A stretch of DNA of 14,021 nt from Bryobacteraceae bacterium. GTDB lineage: Bacteria > Acidobacteriota > Terriglobia > Bryobacterales > Bryobacteraceae. The DNA is taken from NCBI GenBank assembly GCA_029975915.1, contig JARKOC010000143.1, forward strand, positions 1 through 14,021, given 5' to 3'. The notes below the pieces were generated by a model. It was not told where the DNA came from. It saw only the letters and a program-made list of their open reading frames with translations, and did no database searches. Of the stretch, positions 1 to 6,954 are shown piece after piece. Position 1 is the first letter of the stretch; each line of letters begins with the position of its first letter. The position numbers and the translations under genes are program-made.

Positions 1-240
1 CGGCTCTTCGCCCTCGCGGATTTTGGCCAGTAGCGCGGCCTCGCCGTCTTCCGCGTTGGCGACGGTCGTTTCGGACACTCCGCGGCCGAGCTGCTTGATG
101 ATCACCTTCCGGCGCCGCTGGCGCTCGGTCCATTCCGCATCGCTCGGGAAGCGGACCCTGATGGTCTTCAGACCTTCAGGCGTGCGCAGGTTGATGGCGA
201 CCGGGCGCGTCGCGTCGAAAACAGGAGTTGTCGTTTCCAT
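1..240 (-). CDS. candidate tail assembly chaperone (gpG-like position), 3' truncated by window edge
   Basis: An open frame runs from an ATG at 240 to the left edge without a stop, giving the first 80 residues (N-terminus METTTPVFDATRP). An AAGGAA ribosome-binding site overlaps the TAA stop of the tail tube gene, and the gap between the genes is only 11 bases, so it belongs to the same operon. The visible part is hydrophilic and charged, with an Arg/Lys-rich stretch around residues 40-50. I recognise no domain. In lambda-like phages the gene after the tail tube encodes the tail assembly chaperone, often extended by a programmed frameshift, so the role is inferred from position alone. The C-terminus and any slippery site lie outside the window. 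That this is a real gene is fairly sure; the function is not. Confidence 0.7.
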   Translation of the reverse strand, partial: METTTPVFDATRPVAINLRTPEGLKTIRVRFPSDAEWTERQRRRKVIIKQLGRGVSETTVANAEDGEAALLAKIREGEEP

Positions 241-251
241 GAAGTCGTTCC

Positions 252-1295
252 TTACTGGCAGATCTGATCCACGTTGCACTTGGCCACGGCCGTGATGATG
301 CCGTTGGTCGAGTCGTAGAGCGGCGTGCAATCGACGGCCACTGTGAGGATGCCGTCCGTTTCAGCGAGCTCAGTGGTGGCGTAGGCGATCTTCTGCCAGG
401 TGATCTGCAGGGAGTTGTTCGTGTCGAACGAGAGGTTGATCACCGCCGTCCCCGTAGTCTGGGCCTTCAGCTTCGTGTACTCCGTCGAGCCGTTTTCGAA
501 GCGGGCCACGAACTTGAGGTTGCCCTGGCGGTTGCCGAACTCAAGGCGGCCTCGGATCGCGCCAGAAGACCCGTCGCCAACGGCCTGAAACCCGGAGCCG
601 GGGAAGAAGCCCGCATCCATCCGCAGGTTGTTCTTCCAGCCGGTTTCGAGCGAGACGATGTTCTTGTTGGTGACGTAGTCGACGCCGTTGATGGTCAGAG
701 TAAGCGATGCCGACGGCAACAGCTTCTCCACCGTGGCCGCCGGCATGGTGATGCCGGTCGCCGAGTCAACGACTTTGCCGGAGCCGACGAACTCGACGTT
801 GATCTTGGAATTGGCCCTGCCGGGGCCGGAGCCGACGGTGAGCTGCCATGACTCCACCGCGCAGCCGACTGCCATCCGGTCGAGCACTACACCCGCGCCC
901 GGGCGGATCTGTTCGACGAAGGAGAAGTACGGCAACTCCGCGGCATCGCCATTCGCCGGAAACAGGGGCGCGCAGGTGTAGGTGAAGTTCGGTGTAGTGC
1001 CGGACTTCACCACCTTCCCCAGCCCGAACGCCATGGCCCATGCGGCGATCTCGGCGCTGAGGTACTTTTCCAGCGTCCCGCTGACGTCCCAGGACGTCTT
1101 GAAGGTCTGGGTCGGAAACTCGTGACCCTTGCCGTACTCCTCGGCATCGTTCTCGGTGTTGAGCTTCGGGTTGGCCAGCGCAGCGTTGAGCTTCCGCAAC
1201 TGCCACATGTTGGCGGCGGTTTGGGCGGTCGCGATGTCGGTCTGCTTACCCTTACCGAAGCAGATCTGAATTTCTTGGAGTCTCGTCGTCGACAT
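252..1295 (-). CDS. phage major tail (tail tube) protein
   Basis: This 347-residue protein probably polymerises into the tail tube through which DNA passes. It sits where lambda gpV sits, after the tail-terminator candidate and before the chaperone candidate. The sequence is rich in beta-forming, Thr/Gly/Val/Asn segments with few long helices, as expected of tube proteins. It is longer than lambda gpV (246 aa), so it may carry an extra surface domain. The ATG at 1295 has a strong double ribosome-binding site (GGAGAAGGAG four bases upstream). It overlaps the end of the preceding 59-aa gene by 44 bases in another frame. No catalytic motif is visible. The assignment rests on position, size and general resemblance to phage tail tube proteins, not on a diagnostic motif. 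Confidence 0.75.
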   Translation of the reverse strand: MSTTRLQEIQICFGKGKQTDIATAQTAANMWQLRKLNAALANPKLNTENDAEEYGKGHEFPTQTFKTSWDVSGTLEKYLSAEIAAWAMAFGLGKVVKSGTTPNFTYTCAPLFPANGDAAELPYFSFVEQIRPGAGVVLDRMAVGCAVESWQLTVGSGPGRANSKINVEFVGSGKVVDSATGITMPAATVEKLLPSASLTLTINGVDYVTNKNIVSLETGWKNNLRMDAGFFPGSGFQAVGDGSSGAIRGRLEFGNRQGNLKFVARFENGSTEYTKLKAQTTGTAVINLSFDTNNSLQITWQKIAYATTELAETDGILTVAVDCTPLYDSTNGIITAVAKCNVDQICQ

Positions 1296-1431
1296 GGCTC
1301 TCCTTCTCCGGCGGCGGGCACTGGCTCCAGCCCGCGTTCATCAGGGGTCCGATCTTTTCGGGCGTCGCCTCCACCTGTTTCGGCTCGCCCGCGCCCCAGG
1401 GCGGCCGCATCCAGACGCATTGTTCAGTCAT
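1252..1431 (-). CDS. small conserved-looking phage protein between tail terminator and tail tube (59 aa)
   Basis: This small hydrophilic protein starts at ATG 1431, with GGAG seven bases upstream. It overlaps the preceding gene's stop by 8 bases and the following tail tube gene by 44 bases. An upstream ATG at 1485 is possible, but it lies deep inside the preceding gene and would add only low-complexity Arg/Ser residues. The core reads MRPPWGAGEPKQVEATPEKI, followed by a Trp and one of its two cysteines. I recall similar short proteins in tail operons of related phages, but cannot name a family. Lambda has no gene between U and V, so this is an addition to the canonical order. It is probably a tail-morphogenesis accessory protein, by position only. 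The N-terminal composition is protein-like, while the last 15 residues are less so. Confidence 0.65.
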   Translation of the reverse strand: MTEQCVWMRPPWGAGEPKQVEATPEKIGPLMNAGWSQCPPPEKESHVDDETPRNSDLLR

Positions 1432-1897
1432 CTCCCATCTCCGTGAATGTGAGCGGGACCTCGAAGTAATCGAGGCCCTCGGCATCGGTTTGCCGCTGGA
1501 TCAGCGGCAGGTCCATCGGGTAGCAGGATGGGTGCACGGTGGCGTTCACCATCGGCACCCCAACTGAGGCCGGCACTCCCTTGGTGATCAGTCGGAACAG
1601 CCGAGAGTAGGCGGTCGGCGGATCGCCGTCGAAAGTCTCCCGCGCGCGCAGGTACAGGGTCACCTGGTGTTTCCAGACATCGACGCCTCCAAAGGTGCCC
1701 GGCGTTGTCCCTTGCCAGGCCCCCATGAGCGAGGGCGAAGGCGCCGTGTGGATGGCGTTCGCGAGGCTCGATCGTTTCGGGAACTGATCGTGGTAGGCGA
1801 AGATGCGCTGCTCATCGCCGCCCATCTCTGCCACCAGTTCCGGGATGTCCCGCAGGAGCGCGACCAGGCCATCCACAAGATCCGCCGGGTTGATCAC
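1424..1897 (-). CDS. candidate tail terminator protein (gpU-like position)
   Basis: This 157-aa protein begins at GTG 1897, where GTGA overlaps the TGA stop of the upstream gene. An in-frame ATG at 2011 would extend the frame by 38 residues, but those lie entirely inside the upstream gene and are Arg-rich, low-quality sequence, so I chose GTG. The protein has an N-terminal helix (about residues 1-25), a Gly/Thr-rich middle and a C-terminal beta-rich part ending near FEVPLTFTE. This is the general layout of phage tail-terminator and neck proteins. Position after the gpZ-like gene and before the tail tube matches lambda U (131 aa). The tail terminator caps the finished tube and joins it to the head. 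The function is inferred from synteny and fold-like impression; no signature motif is present. Confidence 0.6.
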   Translation of the reverse strand: MINPADLVDGLVALLRDIPELVAEMGGDEQRIFAYHDQFPKRSSLANAIHTAPSPSLMGAWQGTTPGTFGGVDVWKHQVTLYLRARETFDGDPPTAYSRLFRLITKGVPASVGVPMVNATVHPSCYPMDLPLIQRQTDAEGLDYFEVPLTFTEMGDD

Positions 1898-2352
1898 CGC
1901 TGCTTGCCTCCGAAGACTCTCTCCACCAGCAGGCGCGGCTTCATCGCGTCCAGCATCTTGCGCGCCGCCTCGACGACGGCGGCTTTGTTTTTCGGCGAGA
2001 ACACCATCCACTCCTCCCGCCTCTGGTTGGCCCAGGCCTTGATCCGGTCCTTGCGCGTCGAGACGCTGGCCTTGGCCCGGTTCTCGCTCACCGTGCGCAC
2101 CTGGAAGTTGCGGAGCAGGTCGCCGGTGAAAGTCAGGTTGCGGCGATTGCCCTTGCCCTTCCGCGTCTTGAAGATCGCGTAGCGCTTGGTGAGGGGCTTG
2201 GCTGCGCTGTCGCCGGGACCCTGCGCCGCGCCCAATCGCGCCTTCACCGCAGTCACACCCGTACCGCCCAGTTCATACATCTGCCGCTGGCGGAAGTTGA
2301 GCAGATCGAGCCGCAGTTGCTTCTTCTGGTAGACCCGGACGCTGGGCATCAA
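1894..2352 (-). CDS. candidate neck / tail-completion protein (gpZ-like position)
   Basis: This basic protein of 152 residues starts at ATG 2352, forming an ATGA overlap with the stop of the upstream connector gene. It is rich in Lys and Arg, with a central segment near residues 64-80 (KTRKGKGNRRNLTFTGDLL) that resembles the 'nLTfTGdL' element of phage virion-morphogenesis and tail-completion proteins. It is shorter than lambda gpZ (192 aa). Such proteins sit at the tail end facing the head and are needed for correct joining. In the operon it lies between the gpFII-like connector and the gpU-like candidate, matching lambda order FII-Z-U. The family label is tentative: HK97 gp10-like and gpZ-like proteins cannot be separated by eye. 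Confidence 0.6.
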   Translation of the reverse strand: MMPSVRVYQKKQLRLDLLNFRQRQMYELGGTGVTAVKARLGAAQGPGDSAAKPLTKRYAIFKTRKGKGNRRNLTFTGDLLRNFQVRTVSENRAKASVSTRKDRIKAWANQRREEWMVFSPKNKAAVVEAARKMLDAMKPRLLVERVFGGKQR

Positions 2353-2654
2353 TTCACCTGCCGCAGTTTCAGCACGGCAGCACCCTCGGCGTCCGCTTCA
2401 ATGTCGAACACCTTGTACCGGGTACCGCCGATCTCGACTTCGTCGCCGCGGACGGGAGCCGCAGCCAAGTCCGCCAGCCGGACGAACAGCACCGCATACA
2501 CGCCCGGTGAGGCATCTTCGGCTTCCCGCACCGCCTGGAATACCGCGCGGACGGTGGTCTGACCACCGGCCTCGGGCAGGTAGAGGACGTCGCGGCCGAA
2601 CGCATTCACGACGGCCGCGTTCAGTCCACTAACCGCCGACTCCCAACTGCTCAT
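2349..2654 (-). CDS. head-tail connector / stopper protein (gpFII-like)
   Basis: This 101-residue protein starts at ATG 2654, two bases after the TAA stop of the major capsid gene. A longer frame opening at 3068 is only a shadow of the capsid gene. It has an N-terminal helix, then a beta-rich domain. Residues 60-92 contain a 'vRLADL..aP..GD.v.i.g..Y.V.dIe.d..G' pattern seen in small gpFII-type attachment and stopper proteins. In lambda gpFII (117 aa) such a protein closes the filled head and provides the tail-docking surface. Lambda has gpFI between E and FII; no counterpart exists here. The call is supported by both the pattern and synteny. Confidence 0.72.
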   Translation of the reverse strand: MSSWESAVSGLNAAVVNAFGRDVLYLPEAGGQTTVRAVFQAVREAEDASPGVYAVLFVRLADLAAAPVRGDEVEIGGTRYKVFDIEADAEGAAVLKLRQVN

Positions 2655-2656
2655 GG

Positions 2657-3664
2657 TTAGGTCTTCGTTCCCTTCACGAGCACTTCCGGTCGCAGGCAGA
2701 TCGGGAGCGGATTCTGCTGCGTGTGCAGGTCGGTGCCGCGCCCGAACTTCCGCGGCTCCTGCTTTGCGTAGAGCGGCAGGCCCAGCGTGTTCGCCGTCTC
2801 GTTGAAGTCGGCCGGCGCGAAAAACGTCCGGAAGGTGTTCGCCGTCCCAAGCGGGAAGAAGTGCGCCTCGTCGTCGGCGATGAACTTCCGCACGTTGCCC
2901 GAGGCGTCGGTCGCCTGGCCACGGTATTCCTCGAAAGTCACACCGCCGAAGGTGAAGCCGGTGCGGTAGTCGTTGCCGAGTTGCTGGTTGCGCTGGTAGT
3001 ACTGGAAGGCCTCTTTCACCTTCGCGTGCGTGGTGAAGGCGTCGTAGAAGCCCTGCGAGCACAGGCACAGGATGCCCGTCATGAACTCGCCCTTGAGGTT
3101 GTCCTCAATGTGGCGTTTCACTTCGAGCACCTTCAGCAGCACTTCAGTGCCAGCGGTGCCCAGCGCGAAAGCGACCGTCTTGGCCGTGATGCCGAACTCG
3201 CTGTACAGGTCGTAGAGCGTCGAGCCGTCCGCGTCGAGGATCACGCCTTTGAGCGCCCCCATGCGCAGGTACTCGAGCGTGATGGCGTGCTTGTTGCGCA
3301 TGTTCTGCAGCTTCAGCGCCAGCAGGTTCGCCAGGGCGTCGGTCTCCGTCTCGGAGCCGAACGCACGAATGCCCTGGACCTCTTCTGGCAGCACAGCATC
3401 ATCGTGGGGGATGTGGGGGATCACGAACGAGCGCACCTTGCGTTTGCCGCCGGAACCGACGGTGCCGGGCGCGCCGACAGGCTGCGTGGGCAGCAGGTTC
3501 AGGACACCGCTCATCTCCTCGATGATGATGGTGCGGGTGCGCACGCCCTGCGGCGTCATCAGGTTCAACTGCTCCAGGCGCCCGTAGGTGTTCGGGATCT
3601 TGTTGATGGCGGCGGTCAGCGCCGTCATGTTGAAGGCGTCAGTCGAAAAGGGATTCAGCATCAT
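2657..3664 (-). CDS. major capsid protein, lambda gpE family
   Basis: This 335-aa protein is close in length to lambda gpE (341 aa) and has the family's look throughout: an N-terminal MLNPFSTDAF segment, TRTIIIEEMSGVLNLLP at residues 43-59, and IPHDDAVLPEEVQGIRAFG around 85-103. The C-terminal third contains the 'GrG tDLHTQQNPLPICLRP' type ending seen in family members. It forms the icosahedral shell with decoration protein gpD, encoded immediately upstream. Two adjacent ATG codons (3664 and 3661) could serve as start; the first is listed. The stop of gpD lies 3 bases upstream of the ATG. Ribosome-binding signal AAGGAG lies inside the end of the gpD gene. The identification is firm at family level. 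Confidence 0.93.
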   Translation of the reverse strand: MMLNPFSTDAFNMTALTAAINKIPNTYGRLEQLNLMTPQGVRTRTIIIEEMSGVLNLLPTQPVGAPGTVGSGGKRKVRSFVIPHIPHDDAVLPEEVQGIRAFGSETETDALANLLALKLQNMRNKHAITLEYLRMGALKGVILDADGSTLYDLYSEFGITAKTVAFALGTAGTEVLLKVLEVKRHIEDNLKGEFMTGILCLCSQGFYDAFTTHAKVKEAFQYYQRNQQLGNDYRTGFTFGGVTFEEYRGQATDASGNVRKFIADDEAHFFPLGTANTFRTFFAPADFNETANTLGLPLYAKQEPRKFGRGTDLHTQQNPLPICLRPEVLVKGTKT

Positions 3665-3667
3665 GGG

Positions 3668-4042
3668 TTAGGCTCCTTCCCGGACGAGAATGCCCAGGGT
3701 CTTCAGTTGGCCGATGGCCGTGGTCTTCTGGGGCGTGGTGATGCCGCCCGGCCAGACGAGCTTCTTGTCCGAGCAGATCGCGTGGCGCGCAATGATCACG
3801 CCGCCCTTATCCGCAGAGGAGGCATCCACAGGCAGCAGCAACACGCCGGCGGCATTCTGCGAACCGTCGCTGGCGGCTGGCGCGAGTTGCGTCACCTTGC
3901 CGCTCGCGGTGATGATTCCGACCACGGTGCCCGTGGCCAGGTTCTGGCCGGAGACGACCACCACTTCGTCGCGACTGTAAAGGCTCTCGTCTTCGTACTT
4001 GAGCCAGTCGCCGAGATAGTTCTGCTCCGATTGAACGGGCAT
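3668..4042 (-). CDS. head decoration protein, lambda gpD family
   Basis: This 124-residue protein (lambda gpD has 110) begins MPVQSEQNYLGDWLKYED, followed by a Ser/Arg-Asp-Glu segment at residues 20-26, a pattern typical of the head-decoration family. Trimers of this protein bind the expanded capsid at three-fold sites and stabilise it after packaging. Start ATG 4042 has AAGGAG nine bases upstream; that signal is part of the last codons of the protease gene, whose TGA ends two bases upstream of this ATG. The gene lies between the protease/scaffold gene and the major capsid gene, exactly as in lambda. Nothing is unusual apart from slightly greater length. Confidence 0.9.
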   Translation of the reverse strand: MPVQSEQNYLGDWLKYEDESLYSRDEVVVVSGQNLATGTVVGIITASGKVTQLAPAASDGSQNAAGVLLLPVDASSADKGGVIIARHAICSDKKLVWPGGITTPQKTTAIGQLKTLGILVREGA

Positions 4043-4043
4043 T

Positions 4044-4376
4044 TCAGTTCACTCCTTTCCCGGCGAGGCGTTCGACGGCCTTCAAGACCGGATTGTTCTC
4101 GGGATTCGCCTTGACGCTCGTGGCGGCGTCCGGCATGACGTGAGAGCGAATCTCGTCCTGGCCGGCTTCGGCGCGCAGGGCGAGCAGTTCCTTGCGGACG
4201 TCGGTCACAGCGAGGCGGCGTTCGATGAAGCCGGCGGCGAGCGCGGGCCGCCCGGCGATGGCGCACAGCACGACGATCTCAGCCGCTTCGGCGTAGCCCT
4301 GCTCGCGGGCATTGGCCTCGATGGCGGCAAGATCGGGAACGGGCGGACTGGTAGCCGCCTGGGTAGTTTCGGACAC
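4044..4376 (-). CDS. putative capsid scaffold from internal start in protease gene (Nu3-like)
   Basis: Within the protease gene, an in-frame GTG at 4376 (codon 289) is preceded by AAAGGAG (positions 4391-4385) with an 8-base spacer, an excellent ribosome-binding site in the middle of a gene. Translation from it would yield a 110-residue protein starting MSETTQAATSPPVPDLAAIE, with an acidic/Pro-rich N-terminus followed by predicted helices. In lambda, scaffold protein Nu3 is made from an internal in-frame start at the 3' end of gene C, and this arrangement is the same. The scaffold would direct capsid-protein assembly and be removed by the protease. The signal is seen in the sequence; that it is used is inferred. 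Confidence 0.7.
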   Translation of the reverse strand: MSETTQAATSPPVPDLAAIEANAREQGYAEAAEIVVLCAIAGRPALAAGFIERRLAVTDVRKELLALRAEAGQDEIRSHVMPDAATSVKANPENNPVLKAVERLAGKGVN

Positions 4377-5240
4377 GGTGGTTTCTCCTTTGCTGAAGTT
4401 GGGTTTGGACAACGACTCGGTCATGGCGGCGAGGGCTTCGCGGAACGTACCGATGCGATCGGCGAAGCCGCGGCTGACGCTCTCCTCGCCGTATAGGATT
4501 CCCGCCTCCGTGCCGCGCACGGCCGCGGTGCTCACACTCCGTCGGCGGGCCACGGCATCGACAAACATGCCGTAGAGCCGGTCGACTTCGGTGACCAGCA
4601 CATCGCGGGCGCCTTCTGAGAGCGGTTCGTGAGGGTTGAAATCGTTCTTGCGGTCACCGGCAAAGATGGTGGTGTACCGCAGGCCGTTCGCGGCGTCCCA
4701 TCCGCTCTGGTCCAGGTGCATGGCGATGATGCCCACCGACCCGACGCCGCCGGTCCGGGTGACCCAGATACGGTCCGTCGCTGAAGCCAGCAGGTATCCA
4801 GCGCTGAGGGCCCAATCGTCTACCGAGGCCCACACCGGCTTGATGCGCGCAGCCTCTTCAATGAGGCTGGCCACGTCCCAGGCGCCATTGGCTTCGCCTC
4901 CGTAGCTGTCGAAGCGCAACAGGATGCCTTTGACGAGCGGGTCTGTGGCCGCGTCGAGGATCTCGCTGCCCAGTTGCTCATACGAGGTGAGGCCGGACTG
5001 CGCGTCCATGCCGGAGGCGCGATTCACCAGGCTGCCCGCGACCTCGATGATGGCGACACCGGCATCGGTGATGGCGTAAGGTTTCCGTGATCGCTGCTCT
5101 GCCAACAGAGCCGCTTCCACCGCTGGCGGATCGACGCCCAGGCGCGGGGCGAGCACGGCAAGGATCGCCGCCAGCTTCTTCGAGTCGATCATCAACGGCG
5201 TGTTGAACACGCGCGAGGCGATGTGGGTGAGATTGGTCAT
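4044..5240 (-). CDS. prohead protease, S49 (SppA/lambda gpC) family
   Basis: This 398-aa protein is a serine peptidase of family S49 that matures the prohead, comparable to lambda gpC (439 aa). Visible motifs are the substrate-strand segment FDSYGGEANG (110-119), the catalytic-serine element ALSAGYLLAS (144-153, Ser146), and TGGVGSVGI (163-171). Lys198 in GDRKNDFNP is the probable general base; the Ser-Lys spacing matches single-domain SppA enzymes. The N-terminal 55 residues are a helical extension. Residues 285-398 lie beyond the peptidase and look like a helical scaffold, rich in Glu/Ala/Lys. The gene starts with an ATGA overlap on the portal stop. An internal GTG start (codon 289) with a strong ribosome-binding site lies near the 3' end and is listed separately. 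Confidence 0.9.
   Translation of the reverse strand: MTNLTHIASRVFNTPLMIDSKKLAAILAVLAPRLGVDPPAVEAALLAEQRSRKPYAITDAGVAIIEVAGSLVNRASGMDAQSGLTSYEQLGSEILDAATDPLVKGILLRFDSYGGEANGAWDVASLIEEAARIKPVWASVDDWALSAGYLLASATDRIWVTRTGGVGSVGIIAMHLDQSGWDAANGLRYTTIFAGDRKNDFNPHEPLSEGARDVLVTEVDRLYGMFVDAVARRRSVSTAAVRGTEAGILYGEESVSRGFADRIGTFREALAAMTESLSKPNFSKGETTVSETTQAATSPPVPDLAAIEANAREQGYAEAAEIVVLCAIAGRPALAAGFIERRLAVTDVRKELLALRAEAGQDEIRSHVMPDAATSVKANPENNPVLKAVERLAGKGVN
4385..4391 (-). promoter_or_regulatory. internal ribosome-binding site for the scaffold start
   Basis: AAAGGAG reads on the minus strand inside the protease gene, 8 bases before the in-frame GTG at 4376. It decides the proposed internal scaffold start. 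Such a perfect spacing within a coding region is unlikely to be required by the protein, where it encodes Ser-Lys-Gly. Confidence 0.65.
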
Positions 5241-6727
5241 TGCGTTTCCGTTGTTGGGGCTTGCTCAGCTACCCGTTGCCCGTTGGCGGACGTCCGGCGT
5301 GGATCGGAGTCGTAGACGTTGCCGTAGGAATCGGCGCGTGCGTTATCGGCAGCAGTCCGCCGATCGACGTCTTCCTCGTCGTAGCCCATTCCGTTGATGA
5401 CAGCGCTGCGAGCCTTGAAGCCTGCCCGAACGGCGGCGATCTCGGCGTTCATGTCCTTCAATGGATCCACCCAATCCCAGGACGGCGGCCGCCATTCGAC
5501 ATCGAGGTAAGCATCCCGATTGCGGACGTAGTCGCGGGCGTCGATCGCGCCTGCGACCGCCGCCGCCTCGATCCAGGCCTGCCACACCGGGCGGCAGAAC
5601 TGAAACACCATCACCTGGTGCTGGAACTGTTCGCAGCGCCGCCGGAATTCGAGCAGGCCCGCGCGGATCGACGAGTAGTTCACGCGCTCCAGGTCCCCAG
5701 TGAGTTGCTCGTAGGTGATGCCGAGGCCTGCAGCCACCGCGCGAAGTTGGACCCGCATGAACTCCGTGTACATGCCGCCCACATCGCCCGGCTCGGTGAA
5801 CTTCACGTCCTCGCCCGGCAGCAGCTTTACCATCGACCCGGGCTCGATGCCGGCCAGCGGCACGCCACTCGTATCTGTTTCGCCCTCGCCCGGCTTGCTC
5901 CCGATCACCGGATCCTCTGGGTTGTTCTCGGTGATGAACGCCGCGAACATCACCGCCAGCTTCTTGCGGACCAGTTCGGCGTCGTCGTACTGGTCGAGTT
6001 CGTGAAGCTTCACCAGCACCTGCGTGAGCCAAGGCTGCCCGCGATGCTGCCCGGGGCGAAGCGGCTTGTAGACGTGCAGGACCGAGTCCGCCGGCACGCG
6101 GATGGTCTCGCCCGCGTTGGCGAACATCAGCCGCTCACCTGGATGCTCGCGGTACAGGTGATAGGCGACGCGGCGGCCGATTTTGTCGAACTCGATCCCG
6201 GCACGGATGACATTCCCGTTGGGCAGGTTTTCGTTCTTCGTGCTCGGCAGATGCTCCGCCTCGAGCAACTGCAACTGGATCGGAACGCTCAAGCCGTCCT
6301 CTGGAAGCCTCGGACGGAGGCGCACCAGGCACTCGCCGCCCTCCATCGTGGACCGGCAGACGAGTGACTGGAGACCGTAGAAATCGGTCAGTCCTGCAGC
6401 GTCCGCCTCGTCCGTCCAGCGCAGCCAGAGTTCCTGAAGCGCCCGCTTTACTGCCGAGTCCGGGTGCTTCGCCTGGGGCTTGATACCGGTGCCGACGGCA
6501 TTGCCGATGAAGCTCTCAACCGCATTGCATGCCCAGGCGTTGCGGCGCACCATATCGCGCGAACGGGAACGCAGCGCATCGCCGCCGCCGGTGATGAGCG
6601 CGTTGATGCCGTCCGTCGACGGATTCCACCCTTGCGTGCGGCGCGTAGCGGCAGCGGGTTCGTAACCTGCGACCGCGCCAAACACCGGTGCGAATGCGGC
6701 CCGCATCAGATTCCGCCAGTAGCCCAT
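5237..6727 (-). CDS. portal protein, lambda gpB family
   Basis: This 496-residue protein forms the dodecameric portal ring at one capsid vertex, through which DNA enters and leaves; lambda gpB has 533 residues. Family features are the N-terminal RSRDMVRRNAWACNAVESF segment (55-73) with NAVGTGIKP following, RPGQHRGQPWL (224-234), and LTGDLERVNYSSIR (342-355), a hallmark of lambda-type portals. The start ATG 6727 lies two bases after the gpW-like stop, and the stop overlaps the protease start as ATGA. A long antisense open frame (5240-6367 on the plus strand) mirrors its GC-rich codons and is not a gene. Identification is firm. Confidence 0.93.
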   Translation of the reverse strand: MGYWRNLMRAAFAPVFGAVAGYEPAAATRRTQGWNPSTDGINALITGGGDALRSRSRDMVRRNAWACNAVESFIGNAVGTGIKPQAKHPDSAVKRALQELWLRWTDEADAAGLTDFYGLQSLVCRSTMEGGECLVRLRPRLPEDGLSVPIQLQLLEAEHLPSTKNENLPNGNVIRAGIEFDKIGRRVAYHLYREHPGERLMFANAGETIRVPADSVLHVYKPLRPGQHRGQPWLTQVLVKLHELDQYDDAELVRKKLAVMFAAFITENNPEDPVIGSKPGEGETDTSGVPLAGIEPGSMVKLLPGEDVKFTEPGDVGGMYTEFMRVQLRAVAAGLGITYEQLTGDLERVNYSSIRAGLLEFRRRCEQFQHQVMVFQFCRPVWQAWIEAAAVAGAIDARDYVRNRDAYLDVEWRPPSWDWVDPLKDMNAEIAAVRAGFKARSAVINGMGYDEEDVDRRTAADNARADSYGNVYDSDPRRTSANGQRVAEQAPTTETQ

Positions 6728-6729
6728 CG

Positions 6730-6954
6730 TCAGAAGCCCTTGCTGGTGTACGTCCGGATCACACGCTGCGGCGTAGGGGCCGCTGAATCTGCGGCCTTCA
6801 TCTTTGCGATCTCCGCATCCACCTGTTGCAGCGCCGTGCGGATCTGTTCCGGACTGCGGTGGCGCATGGACCGGTCGCCGAAGGTAACCGAATCCGGCGC
6901 ACTCAAGGCGGCCAGCAGTGCCTCCCGCTGCGCTTCGAGTTCCGCGAGTGTCAT
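6730..6954 (-). CDS. head-tail joining protein, gpW family
   Basis: This 74-residue protein (lambda gpW has 68) has an N-terminal helix rich in Leu/Ala/Glu, a VTFGDRSMRHRS hairpin-like segment (23-34), a second helix (35-53), and an IRTYTSKGF tail (66-74). This helix-hairpin-helix layout with a 'YTSKG' end is characteristic of gpW-type joining proteins, which bind below the portal after packaging and allow gpFII and the tail to attach. The ATG overlaps the terminase stop by four bases (ATGA), and the portal gene follows two bases after the stop. This is the lambda A-W-B order. Confidence 0.85.
   Translation of the reverse strand: MTLAELEAQREALLAALSAPDSVTFGDRSMRHRSPEQIRTALQQVDAEIAKMKAADSAAPTPQRVIRTYTSKGF

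Noticed and set aside
1424..2011. ATG-initiated 195-aa form of the tail-terminator candidate
   Set aside because: The extra 38 residues are Arg/Gly-rich shadow sequence of the upstream gene; the GTG at 1897 makes a standard GTGA coupling.
2349..3068. Long form (239 aa) of the gpFII-like protein
   Set aside because: The first 138 residues lie inside the capsid gene in another frame; the ATG at 2654, two bases after the capsid stop, gives the expected size.
2723..4114. 463-residue open frame on the plus strand across the capsid and decoration genes
   Set aside because: It is antisense to two firmly identified genes, has the His/Arg/Val-rich composition typical of GC-rich shadow frames, and has no ribosome-binding site of note.
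5240..6367. 375-residue plus-strand frame opposite the portal gene
   Set aside because: Fully antisense to a clear lambda-type portal; composition is that of a reverse shadow.
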